Assembly (NCBI RefSeq): GCF_900116875.1
Contig: NZ_FPCC01000008.1
Location: 1-64,000, forward strand
Length of the DNA stretch: 64,000 nucleotides
Direction: 5' to 3'
Origin: Butyrivibrio sp. INlla21
GTDB taxonomy: Bacteria > Bacillota > Clostridia > Lachnospirales > Lachnospiraceae
This document shows, in pieces, positions 33,886 through 42,994 of the stretch (positions are counted from its first letter, which is position 1; every line of letters begins with the position of its first letter). Under the pieces are notes generated by a model. That model searched no databases. It saw nothing but the letters and a program-made list of their open reading frames with translations, and was not told the DNA's origin. The translations under genes were made by a program, and so were the position numbers.

Positions 33886-35073
33886 TCATTCTTCCAGTAT
33901 TTTGGGGAGCAATTTCGTATAGGCAAACTCTTCAAACACTTTTTTCTGCCCCGCTTTAGCTATCTCTTTTCTCTCATCCTCATGTTCAAGGTAATATTCC
34001 GTGAGCTTGACCATCTCTTCCGGAGTATGCGCTATCACAAGCTCTTTTCCGTTCTCGAAATACTCCTCTATCTCTTTCTGATAAGTTGTAATAAGAAAAC
34101 CGCCTGCTGCCAAAACATCGAGAACCCGTAGCGGAACGCCCGAGATTATCGAACGGAGCGTTATATTTAAATTGATCTTGCTGCGCCTAAAAATAAGAGG
34201 CATTTTGGTCTGATAATCCGCAAGTCCCATGTTCTTTACACCTTTAATGGGTCTTGCTCCGGGCGGTGTATAAAGGAAAGAATCGAATCTTTCGCCCATC
34301 CGCTCGAGTATATGTCTTCTTTCGTTGACCGTGACCTTGATGCGCAGCATATCAAGGATGATGCTGTCGTAGTTAAGGTCGTAGTTTCCGGTATCTTCAA
34401 ATTTTATATATTCTCTGAGCTCTTTTACATGCTCCGGAGTTATAACCTGTTCATCGGAAAAAAGATCTTTACCGAATATCTTTTCCTGATCGTTTATAAC
34501 GTTATCTATATATTCTTTTAGATCCGGCGGTAGGCTTTGTACCTGATCGTAAAAGTTGAATTCGTTGTCATATAAGTTTCCAAGAAAGCAGACGTCGTGC
34601 TGATAGACCATAAGCCCGTCCGTCTCGGCATCGAGTTTGTCGCAAAACTCGGATAGTCTCTTTTCGTTTACTCCAAGGGGCGAGTATCTGACAGTCGTGG
34701 TTCCCTTGGCTTTCATCTGTCTGTAGCGCTCTTTGTCAAAGACGAAGACTTTATTCACGGGATTTGTGATCGTATGCGAATCAAGCGTATAGTGCGGGCA
34801 ATCGAAAACCCAGGACACATACGGAGTGTTGTATTTTTGGCATGCATCCGAGATGCAGGGGTAGTAGTCGAAGCTGTAGACTATGTCGTAATATCTTCTG
34901 CCCAAAAAATCTTCCTTGGTCAAAAGAGCTCTGAACCTCTCGTCAATCTCCGGAGTAAGTTCAAAGCCTTCAAGCTGCAGTCTAAGCATATCGACTTCGT
35001 GGCCGAGCCTTCTCATGGCATCCATGCAGTCTTCGCCGTTAAATTCGTCCCAGTAGTAATATAGTATTCGCAC
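33886..35073 (-). CDS. CgeB-like GT-B glycosyltransferase (DUF3880 type)
   Basis: 395 residues. RILYYYWDEFNGEDCMDAMR starts an N-terminal DUF3880-like half with YVSWVFDCPHYTLDS and NKVFVFDKERYRQMK. The C-terminal half carries FRRSKINLNITLRSIISGVP and RVLDVLAAGGFLITTYQKEI. It matches the protein at 25395 in length and domain order, so the two are paralogues. Its place between csrA and flaG, inside the late flagellar block, points to flagellin glycosylation, as in other Clostridia with glycosyltransferases beside flagellin genes. Confidence 0.8.
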   Translation of the reverse strand: MRILYYYWDEFNGEDCMDAMRRLGHEVDMLRLQLEGFELTPEIDERFRALLTKEDFLGRRYYDIVYSFDYYPCISDACQKYNTPYVSWVFDCPHYTLDSHTITNPVNKVFVFDKERYRQMKAKGTTTVRYSPLGVNEKRLSEFCDKLDAETDGLMVYQHDVCFLGNLYDNEFNFYDQVQSLPPDLKEYIDNVINDQEKIFGKDLFSDEQVITPEHVKELREYIKFEDTGNYDLNYDSIILDMLRIKVTVNERRHILERMGERFDSFLYTPPGARPIKGVKNMGLADYQTKMPLIFRRSKINLNITLRSIISGVPLRVLDVLAAGGFLITTYQKEIEEYFENGKELVIAHTPEEMVKLTEYYLEHEDERKEIAKAGQKKVFEEFAYTKLLPKILEE

Positions 35074-35113
35074 GCTGTCCCTCTTTAAATTAAAGTTCCG
35101 TCCAAAGCAAAAC

Positions 35114-35137
35114 CGGCCGCCCTATTCCGGGCGGCCG
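35114..35137 (-). terminator. Terminator after csrA
   Basis: Stem CGGCCGCCC/GGGCGGCCG, followed on the minus strand by GTTTTGCTTTGG, 14 bp after the csrA stop. It ends the flgL-fliW-csrA unit. Confidence 0.9.
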
Positions 35138-35150
35138 ACGTAAGTCTAGT

Positions 35151-35366
35151 TCAAAGCAATTTCTTAAGTTCCTCAATTCCGGATACATCTGTTGCTTCTT
35201 TATTCTCATTCTGGATCTGGATGTATACTTCTTTTCTGTAGATCGGGATATCCTTGGGAGCCGAGATTCCGAGCTTGATCTGATCTCCTCTGATATCGAG
35301 TACAGTGATCTCAATGTTGTTGTTGATTACAATTGCTTCGTTCTTTTTTCTTGATAATGCTAACAT
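35151..35366 (-). CDS. csrA: Carbon storage regulator CsrA
   Basis: 71 residues beginning MLALSRKKNEAIVINNNIEI and containing GDQIKLGISAPKDIPIYRKE, the conserved RNA-binding dimer. CsrA blocks translation of flagellin mRNA by binding GGA motifs and is relieved when FliW captures it. The gene directly follows fliW, and likely targets are the flagellin leaders at 27.5 and 28.6 kb. Confidence 0.97.
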   Translation of the reverse strand: MLALSRKKNEAIVINNNIEITVLDIRGDQIKLGISAPKDIPIYRKEVYIQIQNENKEATDVSGIEELKKLL

Positions 35367-35391
35367 GTCCTATCCCTCCCCGTAGTATGAT

Positions 35392-35847
35392 TTAAGCGTT
35401 TGCCTTGTTCTTCTGCAAAATATCATAGATCGGGAATTTTACAGGATACTCTTCATTATCAATGATAGTCTGGGTTGCCTTCATCTCTTTTGTATTGATG
35501 ATGAAAGGTCCCTTGAGATTAACTGTCATCTGCTTAAGGTCGTGCGGAACGGTAACCGTAACAAGCACGAGCATCTCATCGTTGTCCAACTCGCCGATAT
35601 CGGAAACTGCTTCCTTATCAACCATAGGCTGATAATCGGGGCAAACAAAGAGCGGATCCATAACCGGCATTGCGAATCCGGGCTCTTCTATTGACTGAAG
35701 CCACTTGATCGTATTGGTTCCCTGCTCCTCATCATGCATAAGTGTAAATCTCTTAAGATCAGGAAAACCGATTATTCCATTTGGAAAAGAAATGATCTTA
35801 CTGTCTTCAATCTCAACCTCTCCAAAAATTCTAGTGTTTAATTTCAT
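35392..35847 (-). CDS. fliW: Flagellar assembly factor FliW
   Basis: 151 residues with FGEVEIEDSKIISFPNGIIG and the typical FMIHDEE-like LMHDEEQGTNTIKWLQS. FliW binds either flagellin or CsrA and so couples flagellin secretion to its translation. It lies 97 bp after flgL and 25 bp before csrA. Confidence 0.97.
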   Translation of the reverse strand: MKLNTRIFGEVEIEDSKIISFPNGIIGFPDLKRFTLMHDEEQGTNTIKWLQSIEEPGFAMPVMDPLFVCPDYQPMVDKEAVSDIGELDNDEMLVLVTVTVPHDLKQMTVNLKGPFIINTKEMKATQTIIDNEEYPVKFPIYDILQKNKANA

Positions 35848-35944
35848 GCTGTAACCTCCATAATCCTGATAAAAATATACATTGTTATCACTTTATTTAA
35901 TTATATACGTAAAAACGTACAATTACCACATTTTAATTATTTGA

Positions 35945-38050
35945 TCAGATATAATTCATAAGAGAATTCTGACTGATCTTACCTGTAGCCATAAGGCTGG
36001 CCTCATAAGTAACCTGCGCCGATGTAAGCTGAGTAACGGTCTCGGCAAGGTCGATGTCCTCGTTTTCAGACTGAAGTGTCTTAAATGTTGTAGTCTGAGT
36101 CATGAGTCTTGAATTAACAAGGTCGAGTCTCTTGCATCTTGTGCCGTTGTCAGTAACCGCGATGTTGGCTGTATCGAGAGACTTCTGAAGCGATGTTATC
36201 TTGTGTTCGAACTCCTTTTGGATGTTCTGTCTCTGATAGTTAAATGCCTTCTGTGCGGCGTCGATCTCAACTTTGATCCTGTCTTTTTCGTCTGTATTTG
36301 AAGAAGCGCTGAGCTTATCCTCTAAGATCTTGATCGTTGCTTCCATCTGCTTAAGTTCGCCGACCATAGTGCTGAGATCATCGACATCTCTTTTAACGCT
36401 TGTTGTGAAAACCGCATCAGCTGTGGTGTTTACAACTACCGACTGCGCGAATCCCACGTCATAAGCGATGTCATGGGATGCTGAACCTTTATTATACAGC
36501 ACTGTCTTGCCATTTTCATCCGTATAATTGCAATTAAACAGATTTTCAGGCTTGATATCGCCGTCTTCCCACTCTTTTTTGTTATAAACAACATCAATTG
36601 AGTTGGCATTTATAAGATCGGGAAGTGTCGAAAGCTTATCGGAAAGCTCCTTGTTAAGGAGCACCTCTCCTGTAGCTACGTTAAGGTATGCAAGTGAGCC
36701 TGTCTTGTTCTCATCAAGCTTTCTGTACACGCTATCTATATCTTCCTGAGATGTTGTTGTAAATATAAGGTTGGCGCCGCCGATCTCAAGAGTTGTCTCT
36801 TTATATGAAGAATGTACGCTTCCGTTGGCTGTAACGTTGATGATGTTCCGGCTTATCGTTCCGTCGGAATTGACCTTATTGGAGCCGTCGGTAACTGTGT
36901 AGGTTCCGTCGCTGTTGATCACTGCGGTAGCGGTTCCGCCTTCGTACTCGAGCTTCATCTTGTAGGACTGTCCGATAGCGGGAACGAGAGGAAGCTTAAA
37001 TGTTACTCTGTCACCGTCTTCGTTTGTAAAAGAAAGTGTGGTCTTCTGAACTGTCTCTCTTGAAACCTGTCCGGAAAGAACGTTCGCACTCTGCTGAGTT
37101 GTATCGTACACGCCGTTACTGTTGATAACGAAGCTGTAATCGGCTGAAGCTTCAGATGCCTTTATGATGTAAGAGCCGTCGATATCTTTTTTAACATCGT
37201 AAGATATTCCTTCGCTTGTAACGGTATAAGCTTCGCCCTGAGCAAGATCGTCGGGTGAAGGAAGTGCTATTCTGTGTGTCTCTCCCTTTGTTGTTGTAAA
37301 TGTAAGGTTGATAAGATCCGAAGTTCCTTCAACCGAGCTTGTTGCGGGCTGAGTGAGCTGTTCTCTCCACTTAAGTTCGGGAGCTGTGAAATTGGGATCG
37401 CTCTCTCTGTAATTGAGGTTGTCATAGGAAAGTCTGATCTTTCCTACGGAATATTCCTGAATGTCGTTCTCTCTGACTTCCTGCGCGTTCATGTTGAGGA
37501 TGTTGGTAGAGTCGAGCTTGCTCATTCCGGTAACTCTGCTTGACCAGCCGATGCTTGAAGCGTTGAACTCGTCGTTGATTCCCTTGTAGTCGGCTGTTGT
37601 TGTTCTGTCAAAAGTAAGAGCCGTGTCTGTTCTGTAGCCTGTGAAGATATATCTTCCTGCGTAGTCGACATTTCCCGTTGAGTAATACTCTTTTGCCAGA
37701 GCTTCCATCTGTGTAACTATGGTTGAAAGATCGTCTGACGTAAGGTCCATGTTGGCGCCCTTAGTAGCCTGCTTAACACAGTCTGTAAGAACGGACGTAA
37801 CTGTAGAAAGAGCGTCGGCTGTGACATTAAGCCAGCTCTCTGCGTCCTTGGCGTTCTTCTCATAATATTGTGAAAGCTGAGTAACATTGCTGCGAAGGCG
37901 CAATGCTCTTATAGCGATAACCGGATCGTCCGAAGGTCTTGTGATCTTCTTGCCGGTTGACATCATGGTGTTAAGCTGATCCTCGGAAACCTTGTTATTA
38001 TTGATATTGTAAAGAGAATTATTCTGCATTATCTTGTTGGTGATACGCAT
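35945..38050 (-). CDS. flgL: Flagellar hook-associated protein 3 FlgL, enlarged
   Basis: 701 residues, more than twice the usual length of about 300. Conserved helices at the ends are clear (MRITNKIMQNNSLYNINNNK, KKITRPSDDPVIAIRALRLR and, at the C-terminus, AETVTQLTSAQVTYEASLMA). The extra 350-400 residues in the middle contain at least two similar strand-rich units (LINLTFTTTKGETHRIALPS and KTTLSFTNEDGDRVTFKLPL, each followed by a DGSY/DGTY turn), which would form exposed domains at the hook-filament junction. It has its own sigma-D promoter. Confidence 0.93.
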   Translation of the reverse strand: MRITNKIMQNNSLYNINNNKVSEDQLNTMMSTGKKITRPSDDPVIAIRALRLRSNVTQLSQYYEKNAKDAESWLNVTADALSTVTSVLTDCVKQATKGANMDLTSDDLSTIVTQMEALAKEYYSTGNVDYAGRYIFTGYRTDTALTFDRTTTADYKGINDEFNASSIGWSSRVTGMSKLDSTNILNMNAQEVRENDIQEYSVGKIRLSYDNLNYRESDPNFTAPELKWREQLTQPATSSVEGTSDLINLTFTTTKGETHRIALPSPDDLAQGEAYTVTSEGISYDVKKDIDGSYIIKASEASADYSFVINSNGVYDTTQQSANVLSGQVSRETVQKTTLSFTNEDGDRVTFKLPLVPAIGQSYKMKLEYEGGTATAVINSDGTYTVTDGSNKVNSDGTISRNIINVTANGSVHSSYKETTLEIGGANLIFTTTSQEDIDSVYRKLDENKTGSLAYLNVATGEVLLNKELSDKLSTLPDLINANSIDVVYNKKEWEDGDIKPENLFNCNYTDENGKTVLYNKGSASHDIAYDVGFAQSVVVNTTADAVFTTSVKRDVDDLSTMVGELKQMEATIKILEDKLSASSNTDEKDRIKVEIDAAQKAFNYQRQNIQKEFEHKITSLQKSLDTANIAVTDNGTRCKRLDLVNSRLMTQTTTFKTLQSENEDIDLAETVTQLTSAQVTYEASLMATGKISQNSLMNYI

Positions 38051-38140
38051 AGTTCAACCTCCGTGTGTAGACCATCCTTAGTCTGAAAAAACAATGCGCA
38101 TCCGTGCACAAGTGTATACCATATAAGTTTCTCACATTGA

Positions 38141-38168
38141 TTATCGGACGTTTCCGTCCATATCTTTA
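38141..38168 (-). promoter_or_regulatory. Sigma-D promoter of flgL
   Basis: TAAAG, 16 bases, CCGATAA, between the flgK terminator and the flgL start. The spacer is one base longer than in the flgM promoters. Confidence 0.75.
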
Positions 38169-38209
38169 GGGGGTAAAAGAACTTTCGTAATAATTATCAG
38201 ACAAAAAAA

Positions 38210-38240
38210 GAATCGGCCGGGCGCTTGGCTCAGCCGATTC
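38210..38240 (-). terminator. Terminator after the second flgK
   Basis: Stem GAATCGGC/GCCGATTC followed on the minus strand by TTTTTTTG. Confidence 0.85.
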
Positions 38241-38247
38241 GCTTATT

Positions 38248-40095
38248 TTATACTCCGGTCTGGAGAATTAGTCTGTCGTAGATCTCGGTAAGTGTCTGGA
38301 TCATCTTGGACGACAACGTGTATGCGTTCTGGAACTTAACAAGGTTTGATGCTTCCTCGTCTTCGTCAACGCCGGAATCAGATAATCTCTGGTTCTGAAT
38401 TGTTGTATCGAGTGCTTCGTATGTATCCTGAAGTGTTCCGGAATTGCTTGAGTTAAGGGCTACGTCAGCAAGAACCTTGGTAAGGTACTCACCTGATGTT
38501 GCTCCTCTGAATATCTTCTTGGTTGAGAACATATCTTTTAACTTGGTAAGGTTACCGAATTCCGATTCACCCTCAGTCTTGTCGGCCTTGGTTGAAAGTC
38601 TGTTTGCATCTGCCAAAAGCACGCTGTTAACAGCGAAGTTGCCGCCGCGAAGCTTGTAGTAGCCCTTGTTCTTGGACTCTGATGTGAGCTGTTCGTAGCT
38701 GTACTGAGCCGCAGAGTTCATGTCCATGGCGCCTGTCAGCATGAATACGCCTTCCTGAGAATCGGATGTGTATCCGCCCTTTGTGATCTCGTTTATCGCA
38801 TCAGAGAACTGTCTGATGAACTCGTTCATCTGCTGAAGATAATAAGGAATTCCCTGATAATCGTTGGCATATCCGATGGATACGTTGGTAAAGCTGTCGG
38901 GAACGCTCTTAAGGTTCTCTTCGTCTATCGTAAATGTATATGCATTGTATCCGTCATACTCCCAGCTGTCATACTTGTAATCCTTGGCTCCGATGTGGAT
39001 AAGGCCGTTTTCGGGAATAGCACACTTGGTCATATCCATGAGATGTTCGTCGGTAACCTCAACGGTTACTTTAAGAGGGCTTGCGTTCTCATCGACAAGT
39101 CCGCTCTTTCCGTAGAAATAACTGCCGTTGTTTCCGTCTCTCATTGCAAGGAGACCCTGAAGCTCTCCTCCGATGAGCTTAGAATCCATTGCGAAATCCG
39201 AAAGCTCGTTTACGGGGTCGCCGTCCTTGTAGCTTGCGCTTCCCCATTTGATGTCGTAAAGACCGTCTATATCGTTCTGGCCCATTCCGCCGTCGTCTTC
39301 TCTGGCTACACAGATCATTCTTCTGTATTCGTATGTATCTACAAGCTCGTATCCGCCTGAGATCCATACCTGGAATCTTGTTGCACCGCTCTCTCTGTCG
39401 GGCTGTGTCTCATCTATGATGGGAGTCTCTTTTGTTTCTATGGAGACCATCTTGGAAAGGTCATCCAAAAGAACATCTCTTTTATCCCTGAGTTCATTGG
39501 CAACAGTGCCTGTCATCTCGATGACGTTGATCTGCTTATTGAGTGAAGCAACTTCCTGTGCGATGGAGCTGATCCTGTCGGCGCAGAGCTTAACTTCCGA
39601 GTTGATGTCATCCTGCAAGCCCTGAAGGTTATTGTATACGTTGTTAAAATACTCTGTGATGGAGCGAACGTTTGAAATGTACGCTGTCTTACTCTCTGTT
39701 GTTCCGGCTGCAGTCATTACGGACTGAAGTGATGCCGTCATTGTGTTATACAAAGATGCAAATCCTGTTGTTCCGTCGTCGTTAAGATACTGCTCAACAA
39801 GCTTGTTGTAGTAGTTTTTCTGGGATACGTTTCCAAGGAGCTGTGCGTTGTTTCTGTACTTAACATCGTAGAAGTTGTCTCTAACTCTTTCGATGGCTAT
39901 TGTGTCTACACCTGCACCTGCGCAGCCGTATGTAGCAAATACTCTTAAGGCGTCGCTGGCTTCCTGCTTAACGGTCTGTCTGCTGTAGCCTTCGGTATTT
40001 ACATTGGATATGTTGTTTGCTGTTGTGTTTAGGGCTGCATTTGCTGCTCTAAGTCCCGATGCAGCGATGTTTAGTCCAAAAAATGTAGATGTCAT
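38248..40095 (-). CDS. flgK: Flagellar hook-associated protein 1 FlgK, second copy
   Basis: 615 residues from the ATG after AAAAGGAGCAAGCT. It starts MTSTFFGLNIAASGLRAANA and has LNTTANNISNVNTEGYSRQT and the C-terminal FlgK helix NLVKFQNAYTLSSKMIQTLT. The middle carries a longer variable region than copy one. It is 55 bp downstream of the other flgK. Two unlike FlgK proteins could form a mixed or two-ring junction between hook and filament. Confidence 0.92.
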   Translation of the reverse strand: MTSTFFGLNIAASGLRAANAALNTTANNISNVNTEGYSRQTVKQEASDALRVFATYGCAGAGVDTIAIERVRDNFYDVKYRNNAQLLGNVSQKNYYNKLVEQYLNDDGTTGFASLYNTMTASLQSVMTAAGTTESKTAYISNVRSITEYFNNVYNNLQGLQDDINSEVKLCADRISSIAQEVASLNKQINVIEMTGTVANELRDKRDVLLDDLSKMVSIETKETPIIDETQPDRESGATRFQVWISGGYELVDTYEYRRMICVAREDDGGMGQNDIDGLYDIKWGSASYKDGDPVNELSDFAMDSKLIGGELQGLLAMRDGNNGSYFYGKSGLVDENASPLKVTVEVTDEHLMDMTKCAIPENGLIHIGAKDYKYDSWEYDGYNAYTFTIDEENLKSVPDSFTNVSIGYANDYQGIPYYLQQMNEFIRQFSDAINEITKGGYTSDSQEGVFMLTGAMDMNSAAQYSYEQLTSESKNKGYYKLRGGNFAVNSVLLADANRLSTKADKTEGESEFGNLTKLKDMFSTKKIFRGATSGEYLTKVLADVALNSSNSGTLQDTYEALDTTIQNQRLSDSGVDEDEEASNLVKFQNAYTLSSKMIQTLTEIYDRLILQTGV

Positions 40096-40150
40096 AGCTT
40101 GCTCCTTTTCCCAAAATAGCCAGGTCCGTGAGTGTTTCATTTATTGCTCG

Positions 40151-41809
40151 TTATGAGCCGAGTGTGTTAACGAGGTGTTCAAGCATCTCGCTTACAACGT
40201 TGATATATCTGCTTGATGCGTTAAACGCATTCTGGAACTGGATCATGTACTCAAGCTCTTCATCGCTTGATACTCCGACTATCTGTTCTCTTGCGGAAGA
40301 AATTGCGGTAACTGTCTGCTCCTGTGCTTCCGCGATACTGTTATTTACATCTCCGGAGTTGGCAACCTGTGAAACAAGTGCGTTGTAATAAGTAACGAAG
40401 CTGTTTCTTGTGCTAACGTTGGGGTTAAGAGTGTACTTTTCCGATGTAAAAGCCTCTTTTAACTTGGTCATCGTCGCTGTATCTTCGTTGCCCTCAACCG
40501 TTCTGAATCCGAAGATCGTGGGATCCTGCAGGAACTTGGGGTTGATCTGTGTGTTATTGATCGTGAAGCCTGTATAAACCGAGCCTGCCGGATGCTCTTT
40601 TCCCATATCGTAAAGGACTCTGTCCTCGGGGTTTGCAACTATGAAGAGGTCGAAATCCTTAACCGTTCCGAGTGTGTTGTCGATCGTTGCGGGATTACTC
40701 TCAGCTTCTTCAAGCACTTCGTTGATGGCTGTCATGATGTTGTGGATCATCTGATCGAACTCAGCCTGAACGTTCATGATAACCGACTGTGCGATGTTGC
40801 TGTTGTAGTAATCTTCGCTCTCAACGATGTCGTGATATGTTGCGTTGTGATCGCCTCTTGCCAAAAGAACTGACTTAAGCTTTCCTATATCGGTATCGGT
40901 TGAAGTCGAGATTGTCTGTGTGAGGTCATAGATGTGTGCTCCGTCTATCGAAACCACGATCTCATCACCGTCTTTGTCGATCTCTGTACGTGCTGCGTAC
41001 TCCCAATAAGGAGTTGCATATCCGACCGAGCTTTCAAGCGTTGTATCTATTCCGATGTGATTTACATGGTCTGTTGTTATGAAGCTTGATCCCTCAAAGT
41101 AAACCGATACGTTTCCGAAGATATCCTCGGAATAATCTATCTTTCCGTATTTTCCGAGCTGATCGAGAAGGTTGTTTCTCTCATCTCGAAGGTCGTTTGC
41201 TTTTTCCTGCTTGCCCGATTCGATATCTACTATCTTTTCATTGAGCTCTTTTATCTTGTCACCGATCTTATTGATGTTCTTAACGATGTCGTATACTGTT
41301 GTGTCGAGGTTTTGCTGATAAGAAGTAAGTCCGTCGTATACGCTCTTTGCTCTTGTAAGGAATTCGTTTGCTCTTGTTACCATTGCGCTCTGCGTTACTG
41401 CCGAGCAAGGATCTTTTGCAAGCTCCTGAACCGCTGTCCAGAGGTTGTTGAGTGACTCAGCGAACTCTGTTCCGTTCATTTCCTGGAGCTGATCTTCAAC
41501 TTCTTCGAGTGTCTTTTTAGACACGTCATAAAAGGCGCTTCTTCCCGACTCTTTCCTAAAGGATTTGTCGAGGAATTCACTCCTTACCTGCTTACAGTTA
41601 TTATAGTTAACGCCGGTTCCGATCTGTTTCCAGGCGATACATTCATTCTTTTTTTCCAGAGTCTGGTATGCTCTGGTTCCCTGTGATACCTGCTGTCTTG
41701 TATATCCTTCGGTATCTATGTTTGCCATGTTGTGAGCTGTGGTGTTCAATGCGTTCTGCGAAACCTGAAGTCCCGAGCTTCCAACATATAAGTTAGCCAT
41801 AAGTGACAT
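40151..41809 (-). CDS. flgK: Flagellar hook-associated protein 1 FlgK, first copy
   Basis: 552 residues beginning MSLMANLYVGSSGLQVSQNA with LNTTAHNMANIDTEGYTRQQ, the typical rod/hook/HAP start, and ending LEYMIQFQNAFNASSRYINV. Length and layout are ordinary for FlgK. GAGGT precedes the ATG. Order flgM-flgN-flgK-flgK is as in other Lachnospiraceae. Confidence 0.93.
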   Translation of the reverse strand: MSLMANLYVGSSGLQVSQNALNTTAHNMANIDTEGYTRQQVSQGTRAYQTLEKKNECIAWKQIGTGVNYNNCKQVRSEFLDKSFRKESGRSAFYDVSKKTLEEVEDQLQEMNGTEFAESLNNLWTAVQELAKDPCSAVTQSAMVTRANEFLTRAKSVYDGLTSYQQNLDTTVYDIVKNINKIGDKIKELNEKIVDIESGKQEKANDLRDERNNLLDQLGKYGKIDYSEDIFGNVSVYFEGSSFITTDHVNHIGIDTTLESSVGYATPYWEYAARTEIDKDGDEIVVSIDGAHIYDLTQTISTSTDTDIGKLKSVLLARGDHNATYHDIVESEDYYNSNIAQSVIMNVQAEFDQMIHNIMTAINEVLEEAESNPATIDNTLGTVKDFDLFIVANPEDRVLYDMGKEHPAGSVYTGFTINNTQINPKFLQDPTIFGFRTVEGNEDTATMTKLKEAFTSEKYTLNPNVSTRNSFVTYYNALVSQVANSGDVNNSIAEAQEQTVTAISSAREQIVGVSSDEELEYMIQFQNAFNASSRYINVVSEMLEHLVNTLGS

Positions 41810-41882
41810 GGGCTTACCTCATTTCTTTTACAAAAACCACTAATTTTGGGTACAAAAAAGACACTACCGCGATTATCGGTAT

Positions 41883-41910
41883 TTATCGGTGGGTTTATCT
41901 ACATGCCTTA
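41883..41910 (-). promoter_or_regulatory. Sigma-D-like promoter before first flgK
   Basis: TAAG, 17 bases, CCGATAA. A second overlapping CCGATAA occurs 10 bp downstream, so two adjacent -10 boxes are present. This lies in the gap between flgN and flgK and could boost flgK over its operon partners. Confidence 0.6.
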
Positions 41911-41937
41911 GTACCACCGTTGTACTCAAGTGGTACT

Positions 41938-42465
41938 TTATTGCTTTGCATCAAACCCGCCCGATGTGTAACCGATAACATCGCCCGTAGTGCCTGCAGC
42001 TCTTGAATAATTTGCCGTTTCCGGAGCTCTTTTTGAGGCTTGGATGATGTTCATCTCAAATTGCACCATCTCCAGTGAACTCTTTAAAAGTTCCTGGTTC
42101 TGGCCGTTTACACGTCTGACATTTCCCGCAACGCCAACGAGTCTATCGCGCTGCAATGCCAGGTTCTTCTGATCCTGCGGTCTCTTCTCAAGTACTGCGA
42201 TCAGATCGGTCAGTTTTAATGAATCAACATCCTTGTTAAGTACATTCGCAATATCCTTCATAGCTGCTTCGCGTTGTTTTTCGAGGGACTGGATATTACC
42301 TATTATGTACTGCTCCTCATCCGTGATTTTAGCAAGTGCCGCCAGATCGCCTTCAACAATGATGGAGGTCTTGCGGCTAGATAACCCCAGCAATTTCTCG
42401 TAACTTGCACATTCTCGGTCGAGCACGTCAACCAAGTTTTCCATAAGACTTGCCACTGGAATCAT
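41938..42465 (-). CDS. flgN: Flagellar export chaperone FlgN
   Basis: 175 residues, helical, with the FlgN-type core (MENLVDVLDRECASYEKLLG, SRKTSIIVEGDLAALAKITD, ITDEEQYIIGNIQSLEKQRE). FlgN delivers FlgK and FlgL to the export gate. It lies between flgM and the two flgK genes, its usual place. Confidence 0.88.
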   Translation of the reverse strand: MIPVASLMENLVDVLDRECASYEKLLGLSSRKTSIIVEGDLAALAKITDEEQYIIGNIQSLEKQREAAMKDIANVLNKDVDSLKLTDLIAVLEKRPQDQKNLALQRDRLVGVAGNVRRVNGQNQELLKSSLEMVQFEMNIIQASKRAPETANYSRAAGTTGDVIGYTSGGFDAKQ

Positions 42466-42507
42466 CCTCCGTTATTTTCATTTATCTTTTTATTTAATTA
42501 GACTTAA

Positions 42508-42795
42508 TTAGACGAGCCCGTTTGCTTCGTCGTACTTAGCCAGTAACTTATTAGCAAAATCCTCTCCGCTAACATCGTAAGTGCCGTTCTTAATAGCATT
42601 CTTAAACTTTGCTACGACATCTTCCCTAACATCGGGAGCTGCCTTAACAGCCTGCTTAGCAACCTGGATATCTTTACCTATAGAAGAGAAAGAAACAGTG
42701 TCTCTTACGTCTCCGGGCTTCTTGGTCTGCTGAGCCTTATTTACTTTGTTGTTCGAGTAAATCTGCTGTACCTGACTGTATGCTTCTATACGCAT
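42508..42795 (-). CDS. flgM: Anti-sigma-D factor FlgM
   Basis: 95 residues. The C-terminal half (VREDVVAKFKNAIKNGTYDV, FANKLLAKY) matches the sigma-28-binding helices of FlgM; the N-terminus is disordered (QIYSNNKVNKAQQTKKPGDV). FlgM holds sigma-D inactive until the hook is finished. Two sigma-D-type promoters upstream imply negative feedback. Confidence 0.93.
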   Translation of the reverse strand: MRIEAYSQVQQIYSNNKVNKAQQTKKPGDVRDTVSFSSIGKDIQVAKQAVKAAPDVREDVVAKFKNAIKNGTYDVSGEDFANKLLAKYDEANGLV

Positions 42796-42837
42796 ATCTT
42801 TTTCCTCCTTCCTTGGAGCATTTACTTCTTACTATCT

Positions 42838-42864
42838 TTATCGGAAGAAGTTGTCATTTCTTTA
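42838..42864 (-). promoter_or_regulatory. Sigma-D promoter P1 of flgM
   Basis: TAAAG, 15 bases, CCGATAAAG, 43 bases before the flgM start. Confidence 0.82.
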
Positions 42865-42937
42865 GTCTTTTTTCCTGAAAAAAAGAAATGGCTTAAATAC
42901 CCAAGGTGTGCATACCTTTTTACACTTTACATTATCT

Positions 42938-42964
42938 TTATCGGATTATTTAGAAAAAACTTTA
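42938..42964 (-). promoter_or_regulatory. Sigma-D promoter P2 of flgM
   Basis: TAAAG, 15 bases, CCGATAAAG, with spacing and boxes identical to P1 and lying exactly 100 bp further upstream. Confidence 0.8.
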
Positions 42965-42994
42965 GATTAATTTTATAAAAAAGAGTAAAAAAAT

